Shown here: piece after piece, positions 48,901 to 61,700 of the stretch
Layout: each line of letters opens with the position of its first letter
Numbering within the stretch: the first letter of the stretch is position 1
Assembly: GCA_949775045.1 (NCBI GenBank)
Contig: OX459105.1
Coordinates: 12,165,398-12,229,397 of the forward strand
Reading direction: 5' to 3'
DNA length: 64,000 bases
From: Metridium senile
Lineage: Eukaryota; Cnidaria; Anthozoa; Actiniaria; Metridiidae
Made by a program: the position numbers and the translations under genes
Notes under the pieces: model-generated
Database searches by the model: none
What the model saw: only the letters and a program-made list of their open reading frames with translations
What the model was told of the DNA's origin: nothing

Positions 48901-51900
48901 ACAAACATCTGTATCTTGGTCACAATAACAAATGTCAAGTGTTACGGAGGGGAACAGAACCAAAATACCGTGTTTTGACCCCTAATGTAATTACGAATGA
49001 TGTTTGATAGATATAAACATAATTTTTAGAAATATTACATTTGTTTTTGAAATTATTATTAATCTATTAAATTTAGTATAATTTCGCAGGTGATTATGGA
49101 AAATTGTGTGTGCATGTATGTTGATTGATCTATATATTCTCACTACATGTATTTCTCTATTATCACCTACAGTATTTTGCACACTTATAAATTAGAAATG
49201 AACAGTTTTTTCTTAAAAAGGGCTGTTTTTTTTTTTTTACTTTTTAAAAAAATCATGCCAATGGGTATTAATACCAAAACAATTATCCACCTCATGCTTT
49301 GTGAATAACAGTGAATGATAACCTTTGACTCTGTCTCTCTCATTATTCACCAACATTCACCTCACCCTCTGCAAATAATTGTTAACTAGACGCTCTAGGA
49401 GCGTGAAGTCAGGCTAGTGATAGAATGGGCTTCCTGTGTTCATTCGCATAGCATCATGGGGCCTATACGCGACATGACAGATAGATAGATAGATAGATAC
49501 ATTGACTAAAAGGTAAACCTAGAGTCAGGCCCTCTAGCCCGACTAATTATTCTTGTTTAGCTTTATTATACAGATATATTTCAAAAAACATAGAATACTC
49601 CATACTGCATACTGTGCATTGTATAAGACCAAAATGCATTTTGGGTCATGATCAACACCATAACACTGCATTCCCCTAGCCTGATTTTCAGAGCGGGCCT
49701 GGGTCCTACGCTATCATTTTCCCCTTAAACTTTGAGGAGAAAGCGATAGTGTAGGACCCAGGCCCGCTCTGAAAATCAGGCTACATTCCCCTATGTCCCT
49801 GTCTAAATACTAAATATCTCAAAATAACATAAACACAAGATTCTTTATGTATCTACAATTCTTTGCTTTCAGAGATGGACGTCTGTATGAAGGTGACCAA
49901 ATACTCTGTATTGATGGTCAAGTACTTGATACTGGCATCTCCCACCAGGAAGCTATAAGTATTCTACAGAAGACAGAAGGAGAAGTTGAACTGATTGTAG
50001 CTAGAGGAGGGTTGCAACGAGGTGATAATATGTCCAGGACTACGTCAGGAGCTAGTTCATTGATATCTAGAACACCTTCAAATGTTAGTTCGGTGTCACA
50101 AACATCTGAACAAGAACCAGCTGCACCCAATGTCCAGGTAATGTTTCTGGAAATAGTGTTTGTTGGATAATGATGGTGTTTGTGGTAATGGTGATGGTGG
50201 CGGTTGTTATGATTTTGGTAGTAATGATGATAATGAAGATGGTGTTGGTGGTTATGGTCATGATAGACTTGCTCCAAGTCTCGTTCGTCGTTCTCCCTCT
50301 TTCTCATGATTCTCTTTGGAAAGCTCTCGGCTGACATGATTTTCGGAAAACCCAGGAACCTCGATCAACTGAAAATTTAATGAGTGAGACTTGGAGTAAG
50401 TCGACTATATGGTGATGATGGTGGTGGTGGTGATGATTATGGTATTGTAATGAAGATTGCAATGGCGATATTTAGAGTCACTGTGATACTTAAAATCATG
50501 ATGATTCCGTTGCGAAACAAGTTCCTGTGTCTGTCTTGCTATAATTGCTGTTATTGCAGACAGCACTTTTCACAATGGAACTGAACTCGGCAATGCCACA
50601 TTTCAAAGCATTGCAAGACAAGTTGCTGAGAAAATTGCAGTGTCTGTCTTGCAATTTTTAAATACGGAACTCTGCAATGGAACGAAACTCAATGCTACAT
50701 TCCATAGCATTGTGAGACAAGTTGCTGAGAGAATGGTACAGTATAATGATAATCAAGATAGAAATAATGATGCACTATGTTTCCCAGGTCCCTGAGGTTG
50801 AAGAAGGATCATATACACGTCACATAGAAACAATCATGCTCCATAACGATGGAGGTGGACTGGGCTTTGGTATTGTTGGTGGGCGGAGTTCAGGGGTGTC
50901 AATCAAGACTATCCTCCCTGGAGGAGTAGCTGATAGAGTTAGTATATAAATGTTGTGTACAATTACTTTAATCTTATTTACATTTCAGATACAAGTCATT
51001 AGTGGTTGTATCTAATTTACATGTTCATTGTTTTAACCCCTGTTTTCCCTGACGATTATTCAAACCCTCCCCGTGCTTTAAGTTTGTATGGGCTTTACAA
51101 GGGTGTTCATGTGATCTGATTTCTCATATCGGATTGGCTGGAATGCTTATGAATTATTAATGAATTTTACAACTATTATTACAATACCAAGAACTATGAT
51201 ATAACAACTATTGAGCAATTGCCTAAAAAAAAAAAACACAACAAAATTTCCCAAAAGAAATATAGTGCAAAGCAGAAAAAAATATCCTGCAAAGCCTTGA
51301 GGGCAAAAAAAAAAAAAATTCTGCAAAAATAATCCCCCATTCCCTCCCTCTCAAATATCTAATGGTCCGTTCCTAAGGAGATTCGGTAATGACCTGTATT
51401 AATGTTCTCATGGGAATGCTTTTTGTGATTTATCCAGGATGGTCGTCTCAAGGAAGGAGATCAAATCCTGCAGATAGGAGAAGTTAACGTTGGAGGAATG
51501 GGCAGTGAAGAGGTTGCACAAGTACTACGTAAAGCTGACCAACATGTTAAGTTGGTTGTATCCAGGATGGTTAAAGAATCTCCTACAGCAGATAATGATC
51601 TGCCTTATTTTGAAGAGGTAAATTTATAGTAGTAAATGAATAGAAAGGTAACTGAACTAGGCTGAGTAATTACCAAATACATTAATTCTATTACCTATCA
51701 TTTATATCAAACACCGACACAGCCTATAGAGTACAAACACTAAAAGTGTGCAACATAAATACCACTAAATACTGCTAAATTATGCAAATTCTTTTGTTCT
51801 CTATTGTTTAATCAACACTATTTAGTGGTAAATAGTACAAAGTATTGCACACTTTTAGTGTTTGTACTCTACTAGTTTACTTACTAGTTTCCATTTAAAT

Positions 51901-54900
51901 TACCAAATACCTAACAAAGCTGATAAACTATTGATGATGAACGATTTTCTTTTCTTTCTGTTATTTCCATATCTTCCTTCTTCCTATTCCACTCGTCCTA
52001 TTCCCAACAAATCGTTTACTGCAGTTTTTGACTTTCTTCGAACTTAACAAAACGTATTTTACAACTAGCTGTTGCATTGTCTGAGTTCGCAGAAAGTCGA
52101 AGATGTAGTTCCTTATTTTCACTGGTTTTTTTTAATAAATTTTCTGATTATTCTTGTTGTTCTTAGGGTGATCAGAATGTTGAGACGTTTGACATTGAGT
52201 TGATAAAAGGAACAAAAGGACTTGGAATAACAATCGCTGGCTATGTTGGAGAACATAGTTCAGGTAGATAAACCAACTTAATAAGGGATGTATAAATCTA
52301 GTGGCTATAGGGTGGCGAAAGGGGGGACCGATCAGCTCGTATCGCCAGCCATTTTATCACGGAATTGAGAAATGACTTTCATAGTTAATACTAATGTTAT
52401 ACAGCGTCACATTTCAGTCACTGATTGCCAATTTTGTAATCACAAATCACCTCAGCGAAAAGTACAGTATTTAAAGAGTCATATTCATTTGTTTACAGAT
52501 CAATTATCTGGTATATTTATAAAGAGTATCATTGAAGGAAGTACAGCTGAAAGTGATGGCAGGCTTAAAGTCAACGATCAAATCGTTGAGGTAAGGCACA
52601 TGTCTCTGAATATATATTTTATTCATCATTTATAACTAAGGTACATATTAAAGCTTGATGATATTGGTCCTTGTTGTGTAGTGGAGCAAGGAGCAAGGAT
52701 AGCACATTTGGTTAGTGCGCGGCTTTCACATCCTTGTTTCGACTTCTCTCCTTTCCGTGTAGCTTTAAGTAGCTTTAAATATACCCGTATTTTAAAAAAG
52801 AGCACTGAGTGGGAAGTAAAATGAGCGCACCGTCGGCTTTCTGGAAGACTAGCTTCGGCTAAAAGGATTTCCGACGTAAAATGCAGTTCTTTACTTTTTT
52901 TAGTACGTGGTTTACACATCGAACTAGAAAGCCGAAACCGTGGGTTGAAATCCTGCCAAGGGCAATTTAAACCTATGGTGCTCGATCTTTCTCTGTTGCT
53001 GCTGCCTCTCTTTGGAACACTTTGCCTGCTGATCTCGGGAACATTAAACTGCTATCCGCCTTCAAAAACAAGCTAAAAACATTTCTTTTGACTCATAACA
53101 ATTTATATTTTTCGTGTTATTTTTGTAAAGCGCACCAAGATTTAATGGGGCACTATATAAGAAATGTATTATTATATTATTATTATTGATATAATTATTT
53201 TTTTCTCATGTATCTGTTTCACTCATACACCGAACGCATTTCAACGTATCGTATACAGATCGACCGCTCATATTGTGTATATTTTTTATCCAGGTTGATG
53301 GTGTTAGTCTACATGGTAAAGACAACCAACAAGCTGTTGAGATACTCAAACAGACTGGTCCTATTGTAAAGCTAAAGGTAGCACGTCATATGCCAGAAAA
53401 AGAACAGACTACTGTACAACCACATCCACAAGGTATTCAGTCAAACACAAACACAAAATTTGTAACACCGTAAAAGCCCAGGCAAACGGTGTCAACATGT
53501 GCTTCAACATCCGTTCGATTTTGTTGAATGGCAATGTTTAAACGCTTTTAAACTCTTTCAACATTGTTTAAACGTGTTGCATTGAATTGATGTTGAAAGA
53601 GTTTAAAAACGTATAAACATTGCCATTCAACAAAATCGAACGGATGTTGAGGCAAATTTCGAAACCGGTTGCCCGGGCCTTAAGAGCTTTAGCCCTTCGT
53701 CGGAGTAAACGACAACAAGAGTTAAAGAGTACTGTAAAAACTGTTCATAAATACCCTGTTTACCTGAGGCTTGACTAGCTTTCTCCCTGCCACGTACGTG
53801 GCAAGCGAGTCAAGCCTCCGGTAACCAGGGAATCAAATAAAATACTTCAGTGCTAACATATATATATATAGATATTTGCAAATACTGAAATTCGTATACG
53901 CGGTTTTTTGATTAATGTCGTTTTGTTTTGCCATGTTGTTTTGTTTGTTATGTATTTTTTGCCATGCTGTTTGTTTGTTTATTTTCATGTTGTTTGTATG
54001 TTTTTGTTTGTTTTGTTTATTTCTTTATTTTATTTTGACACACGATTTAGATGCCGATGCTGTGCCTGCCGTACCAAGTGTTCAGGTTACAGAAGCAGAA
54101 ACCAATGCAAGCGAACCTCAAGACGAAGAATATGAATTACAAAAAGGTACCTACTGACAAACCTTCATATTGATACAACCAAAACACCCCGTTTGTAAAA
54201 ATACAATTACGATTGCTATTACAATTACAATTACAATCATGTGCAAAATTGTTGGGACGTTGTCACATTTTTATGAGCGTTTTGGTTTATGTTTTAAAAA
54301 TTATATAAAATCTATCAATTTGATTTGCAAACCCCCTTCACCCCTGAGCAATGTTGATTGGTCTTTCAAATGACAACCGTTCCACATTCCCAAAACTCAA
54401 CATTAGGGACCTTAAGCAACGACAACGGGTACGACGACGACAACGGCAGAAAACAATAGTCCTGATTAGGAAAAACAATATGGCCACGTGAAAATGTGCA
54501 GTAGAGTGAGCCGTTGACTTCGATATGTCTTCAAGGAGAACGTGAAAACGGCACTTTTTACGGTCTATTGAAAACGCGGTCTTTGGCCATTAAATCTACG
54601 GTAATTCTCTACAGTGCATAGCGTTTCTTAAGGACAATTAACTACAAATAAAGCTGCCATAAAGTGGACAAAGAAACGACTGGAAGAGACTGAGTATTGA
54701 CGTGACACTGCGCGCAGATGTTTTCGCTTTTTCGACGTTGCCGTCGTCGTTGTCACAGCTTAAGTTCCCTATTGATACGGGGGAGAGGGGGAAACGGAAA
54801 AATGATGCTGAAATATTTTTCAAGTAAAAACCAGATAATGTCCCAAGGTATTTTGCACATGATTGTAGGTCGAGAAGCTGTTATATGCAGACACCTATTT

Positions 54901-57900
54901 CGGAAAAATGTCCAGAGCTATAGTTCGATCATCCTAGGAAGGAAATAGGTAATAATCATAAAATCATTTCAAAAAAGCCAGCGGTAGATAGGCTAGAGGT
55001 TTGAGGGTGCATCCGAAAAAAAAGTCACTAAAAATGGGTGTCTGACAAAAAAGTTATCGGTATATTTCCATATGCAGTGCTAAATAAAATCATTTGTTGT
55101 TGTTGTAGTTGTTGGTGGCGATGGTGTAGTTGTTGCTGCTGTTACGTTGTTGTTGTTTTTGTTATATATTTCATGAAATGTTATGCTGAGAAACGTGTAG
55201 CCCGTGTTGCCGGTGGTCTGCGGAGGAAGAGAAAATGAAAGATCTTTCCTGTCAGTCTCCGCAGACCGGAGGCAACGTAGGCTAAGAACCGTGAAAAAGG
55301 GGGTCATGTGAAAAGCTTAGAAAAGAAGGGGGAGGGCCAAGATTCTTCCTTTCGGTATAAAATGAAGGGCCCTGGTATATTTGAAACCAAGACAGTTTTT
55401 ATTATATTCCACAGAACTTCAAAACCTTGATACGGAAGCCATAAAGCAGCATTATTCAACCATCCTTGGTGATGACGTTGACATCCTAGTAGCGGAAATG
55501 CAGAAGACTAGTCCGAGTGGAGGATTGGGTATTAGTCTTGAAGGAACCCAATACCCGCATGGTAAGTACTAAGGGGGGTGGGGTAGGTGGCTGGTTGTAC
55601 TCACAAATGTAATGTGTTTCTGCTGGTATATAGGAAGGTTTCGCGTGACGTCAGTGAAACACTAAAATCTAAATTATAAATCGCAAAAATCTGGTTCTCT
55701 AGTTTTATATATGTTCTTTATAATGTATTACATGTATTCCTGACAATTTGGTATTCTCTACTTTCACAATAACCATAATGCTTTCTATTTTTGTTGGGTA
55801 GCTAGTAATTGAAACAAATTTGTATATATTTGAAACGAAGTAACTGTCACGCAATATTGTTAGGCGTTTTCTAGAGCCGTGAGATTGTTTGTTGAATAAA
55901 CTTTTGCGATGCAGTTGGAGTTACATTGTGTTTTTTACGCTTGGACTTTTGTCTGCCATATTGTTGTACCATATTGTGTACAATGTTCCTTTTCATAGTT
56001 CTTGTCGATCAACCTCAGTCTCGATAGCGTGTAGTATATTCTTTAGAATTTGACTACAGCCCGTGGTAATTTAAGTAATGTACACATTATCAAACAATTG
56101 AAACACTTGCAAATTCCACGGGCCGTAGTCAAATTCTAAAGAATATATTACATGCTAACGAGGCTTAGTTCGATCGACGAGAACTGTGAAATGGTCTATT
56201 GTTTTTAGTCTGGGTTTCTCTTGATAGCATGTGAATAACATTATAGCCTTATGTTTAATTAGATGGATCAGCTCCATGGCATAGAGTACATACTGTCAAC
56301 CCAAGAGGGCCAGTGGGTATCGATGGAACAATAAGACCTGGCGATCATTTAATAGAGGTATGACTTTAATAGTGTTAGATGTGAAACAGGACGGGAGGGT
56401 TGAGGAGGGTGGTGTGGAGCACCCTTATGCAGTAATACAGCACCAGTCATTTTGGTTGGTCCCCTAATACAGTACCCTATTGTTAGGTTAGGTTTGGTTA
56501 GGGCAATTGTTTGGAAAGACTCTGTTTTTTTTTTTTAAACCAATCCTAAACAGTGTTTTAATTTTGTGTTGGATTGCCTCCCTTTGGAAGTTCGATACGA
56601 ATAATGGTAGCCTGATTTTCAGAGCGTGCCTGGGTCCTACGCTATCCCATTCTCCATAACATTATGAGCGTAGGACCCAGGCCCGCTCTAAAAATCAGGC
56701 TAAAATAATGGTGACTTTTGAAGACTATTTCCATGTGTCCAAGATTCGATGAAAAAGATAATAGGAACAAATTAAATTCTAGTCCTGTTAAATATGCTTG
56801 CACAGAACGTTTTTACTGTAGTTCCCAACAAAAAACGTGTAGTAAACTTACTGTATATTTTCCATAGGTGAATGGCATTGGAGTGCTCGATTTAGGACAC
56901 AATGAAGTAGTAACCCTGATCCAGTCTCTACCGGACGACTTCCGTTTGGTTGTTGCCAGACGGAAAGATGGAGAACCGGAGCTAGAAGTGTTCACAGACG
57001 AACAAGTAGCAGAACTAGAAAGTGGACCACCAGGATTCGAGGGTACATATGATGATTGTGATGGTGATGATTGTGGTGATGATTGTGATGATGGTGGTGG
57101 TTGTGGTGATGATGATTGTGGTGGTGATAATGTAGTGATGATGATTAATATTGTGGTGATCAGTGATCATTGAGGGGTGACGATGATTGAGGGGTGATGA
57201 TGGTGATGTTGATGATAATCATGATTTTGGTGGTTGTGATGATGATTTTGGGGTGATGATGATTGAGAGGTGATGATGGTGATTGTGATGGTTTGTGGGG
57301 GTGGTTGATGATGGCAGCTGTGACGGTGGTGATGATCATGATGATGTTGAAAATGATGATTATGATGATGAAGGTGGTTGTCGCAATGATGATACAGGTT
57401 TCGTTCGATTTTTCATTTCATTACATCAATCATATATATTTCTCTGTCTAGTCCCAACTGCTAACGCCAAACAAGAAGATAAAGCAGAATCTGTTACTAC
57501 GACCCAGTCGGTCAGCGGTCAATCCATGTGGTCAGATAATGTTGAGTATGTGACACTTGAGAAAGCTGACAAGGGACTGGGATTTAGTATCCTTGACTAC
57601 CAGGTAAACAAAGGGATAAACAAACAAACATACATCAAAAAGACAGACAGACAAACCGACGGACAAAAAGGCAGACAGACAGACAAATAGGCAAACAAAC
57701 GGACAGACAAACAAACATACAGACAAACAAACAAACAGATAAACAAACAAACATACAAACAGATAAACAAACAGACAGACAAACAGACAGACAGAAAGAC
57801 AAACAGACAGATAAACAAACAGACAGACAGACAAACATACTGACTAACATACAGACAAACAAACAAACAAACAAACGGATAAACAGACAGACAGACAAAT

Positions 57901-58715
57901 AGACAAACAAACATACCGACAAATATACAGACAAATATACAAATAAACAAACAAGCAAACAAACAAATCAACAAACAAGAAAATAAAGAAACTAAAAAAG
58001 CTTTTGTCTTTTCAAGGATCCGTCCAACCCCGACCAGACAGTCATCGTTATACGAAGTCTTGTCAATGGAGGCGTCGCTGAGTATGATGGGAGCCTACAT
58101 CCGGGAGATAGATTGATGTCAGTCAATGACGTCAACTTGGAGCATGCATCACTAGAACACGCTGTACAGACATTGAAGGGGACACAGAAAGGTAAGAAGG
58201 AAAAATGAAAAAAGTTTAGATTAGTTCCCTTCACGTTTCCCTGTGCCATCTTAAAAGGTAGCTGGGCTTTTGCATTAAAACGAGACGAACGTTGAGCTTG
58301 CAAATTGTGTTTTTTTGTTGTTGTTGTTTTTTGTTCTAACAGCTTGATTGTGCACGTATTAGTTACAAATCAGACAAAACAGACTTCCAAAACAGATTTA
58401 CATAACAGACTATCAAAACAGACTAAATGAAAATATACAGGACTGATCATAAACGATTAATTAAATAGAGAGACCTCTTAACATCTTGCCGGACAATTAA
58501 TCACGTGTCTCTATCTTTGATAGCCTCCTATGCAGCCGCTCCTTTGTGACACGGACTCAAAGGAGCGGCTGCATAGGAAGCTATATCATTGCAAGCTCAA
58601 CGTAAGTCTCGCTTCGATGCAAAGGTACGGCTACTTTTCAAGAGATGGCGCAGAGAACTGTGGAGGGGACTATTGACATATTTGATCAACATGCAAATGC
58701 GTGTGCTGTGTGCTC

Positions 58716-58750
<35 letters not shown>

Positions 58751-61700
58751 CTCTATTACCAGCAATATCCAGAAGAATTATACAATTTCAATTTAAGGAA
58801 TGTTTTGATAAATGGTAAAAGTTTCTCAAAATAGCTAAAAAAGCTGAGCAATTACTAGTATATGCGTGTGCTGTGTACATGCAAATGCGTGTGCTCAACA
58901 ACAACAACAAAAAATTTTATTACCAGCAATATCCAGAAGAATTATACAATTTCAATTTAAGAAATGTTCTGATAAATGGTAAAAGTTTCTCAGAATAGCT
59001 AAAAAAACTAATCAAGCTGAGCAACTACAGTGGAACCCCGTTAATCCGGACACCGAAGGGACAGCTAAAAGTGGCCGTATTAAGCGGGTAAAATTTATTG
59101 AAAATGTATAGGCATGCATTTCGTCGGGACCTAAAAAACTGGCCGCAATAACGGGCTGGCCGTATTAAGCGGGTGGCCGTAAGGCGGGGTTCCATTGTAC
59201 TAATATACTAATAGAGAATCGATTGGTAATACAGTTCGTGATCAACAACAACAACAACAAAAAAACACTATAAGGTACAAAAGTGGCAATAACAACAATA
59301 TGTACCAGATGGACATTCAAAAACTATGACGAGTTAACATTGTAGGAATTTAATAAAGTTAATTCAAGAGTAATTTTGAACGTATTCAGAAAAAGACATT
59401 AACGCGCCTCAGCTAATCAGAATACATGATTTCAAATAGTTACTTTGTAATGGTTTGTTTATCACGCAATTTTGAGCACGTTTTTGTTGAAAAGACTACA
59501 GAATTGATTGTAAATGAAGATTTGTCGAAAACACAAAAAACGCATAAAATTAAAACGACAACAACTCTATGACAGCATAGTTATATTTATTACAATTTGC
59601 TACTTACAGAAAAGTAACTTCCATTGATAGTTTATCCATAAACTTGTTTTTAAAATCCTTTTTTGATGAAAATATTTTGTGTCGATGACAAACTTTCCCT
59701 CAATTACGCACGAGTGTTGTGTGACATCATGGCGTAAGCACAGTGTGTCTGTCCTCTTACAACGGTAAATCAACCAATCAGCGTGCGAGAATTCACACAA
59801 GTGTTGTAAAATTGTAAAATGTATTTTCGTGAACAGGTCAAGTAGTAATAGGCGTAGCCAAACCAGTGCCAGTCCCTGACGACTATGATGAGGAGAGTAA
59901 TGTAGGCGAATCACTACCTGATTCAACAAGACCCTTGTCAATGCTTGATATAGACAATGAAGAACGTGAAGGACGTGCTGATATCAGCTTGAATGATAAT
60001 ATAGGTTAGTAAACGGGCTTCCTGTGTATATTATTACCATCAATGCTTGATATAGACAATGAAGAACGTGAAGGACGTGCTGATATCAGCTTGAATGATA
60101 ATATAGGTTAGTAATCGGGCTTCCTGTGTGTATTATTACCGTCAATGCTTGATATAGACAATGAAGAACGTGAAGGACGTGCTGATATCAGCTTGAATGA
60201 TAATATAGGTTAGTAATCGGGCTTCCTGTGTATATTATTACCATCAATGCTTGATATAGACAATGAAGAACGTGAAGGACGTGCTGATATCAGCTTGAAT
60301 GATAATATAGGTTAGTAATCGGGCTTCCTGTGTGTATTATTACCGTCAATGCTTGATATAGACAATGAAGAACGTGAAGGACGTGCTGATATCAGCTTGA
60401 ATGATAATATAGGTTAGTAATCGGGCTTCCTGTGTATATTATTACCATCAATGCTTGATATAGACAATGAAGAACGTGAAGGACGTGCTGATATCAGCTT
60501 GAATGATAATATAGGTTAGTAAACGGGCTTCCTGTGTGTATTATTACCATCAATGCTTGATATAGACAATGAAGAACGTGAAGGACGTGCTGATATCAGC
60601 TTGAATGATAATATAGGTTAGTAATCGGGCTTCCTGTGTATATTATTACCATCAATGCTTGATATAGACAATGAAGAGAGGGAAGGACGTGCTGATATCA
60701 GCTTGAATGATAATATAGGTTAGTAAACGGGCTCCCTGTGTGTATTATTACCATCATCATTATCAATATCAGTACCATTTTTATTTGATTTATCTCCTTC
60801 AAAGTTTACAAAATTAAGTAGATAAATTTAATTTATAAATAACGTTAATAGATAATGTTTACAAAATTATATATATAAATCAGAGTTATAGATAACATAA
60901 AGACAAAAGAATTAAATAAGGAGAAAGGGCGAACTATATAGTACCTAAGTAAGTGCCCTTTTCTCAAATTTAAATATAAATGAACATACGTAAAACAGAG
61001 AACGGAAAATAAGTTGTATTCAGTACCATTAGTACACTGCAAAAATGGCTGAGTAGGTACAACACAGTATATTGAGTTAACCATGCATTCAGGATAACAC
61101 TTTATAGTGAGTAAACCCAACTCTATTGTGAGTAAACCCTACTCATTATTGAGTAAAAGTGAGGTTAAACTCAATATATTGAGTACATTGTCCTCAATGG
61201 TGCGTCTTCATCTATGTTTACTCTCAAAAATGAGTTGGGTTTACTCACTATAAAGTGTTATCCTGAATGCATGGTTAACGCAATATACTGTGTTGTATCT
61301 ACTCAGCCGTTTTTGCAGTGTACCATCATCAACATCAACATCACTACAACCATCATCATCATCATCATCACTATCACAACAACAATCGTCATCATTATCA
61401 GAACCATATATATTTCAGATATATTCATGCTATATTTTATGTATTATCTACCAGTAGGAAAAGTTAAAGCAGGCGATGAATAGACTATAATGAGACGAGG
61501 CCTTATATACCAGTCGTGCGATATATTCATGATATATTTTATGTATTATCTACCAGTAGAAAAAGTCACAGCAGACGATCGGTAGATTATACTATATGGG
61601 TAGATTATATACCAGTCGTGCGATATATTCATGCTATATATAATGTATTATCTATCAGTAGAAAAAGTTAAAGCAGTCGATGGAGCGGAATCAGACAGCG

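Larger units (their letters stand above)
48590..50005 (+). other. PDZ1 (exons 2-3)
   Basis: Carboxylate-binding loop GGLGFSVVG. The helix region lies in [27 protein letters not shown]. Split by one intron before RDGRL. Confidence 0.85.
55485..56975 (+). other. PDZ4 (exons 10-12)
   Basis: GGLGISLEG loop, preceded by a [14 protein letters not shown] strand. [15 protein letters not shown], then [11 protein letters not shown]. Confidence 0.85.
57530..59860 (+). other. PDZ5 (exons 13-15)
   Basis: [13 protein letters not shown], then [19 protein letters not shown] and [15 protein letters not shown]. This is the most diagnostic domain for the MPDZ/PATJ family. Confidence 0.88.

Noticed and set aside
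50150..50340. His-rich minus-strand frame
   Set aside because: Antisense to the MPDZ-like exon and a GATGGT-rich intron.
57532..57974. Cys/Leu-rich minus-strand frames
   Set aside because: Artefact of the ACAAACAG microsatellite in an MPDZ-like intron.
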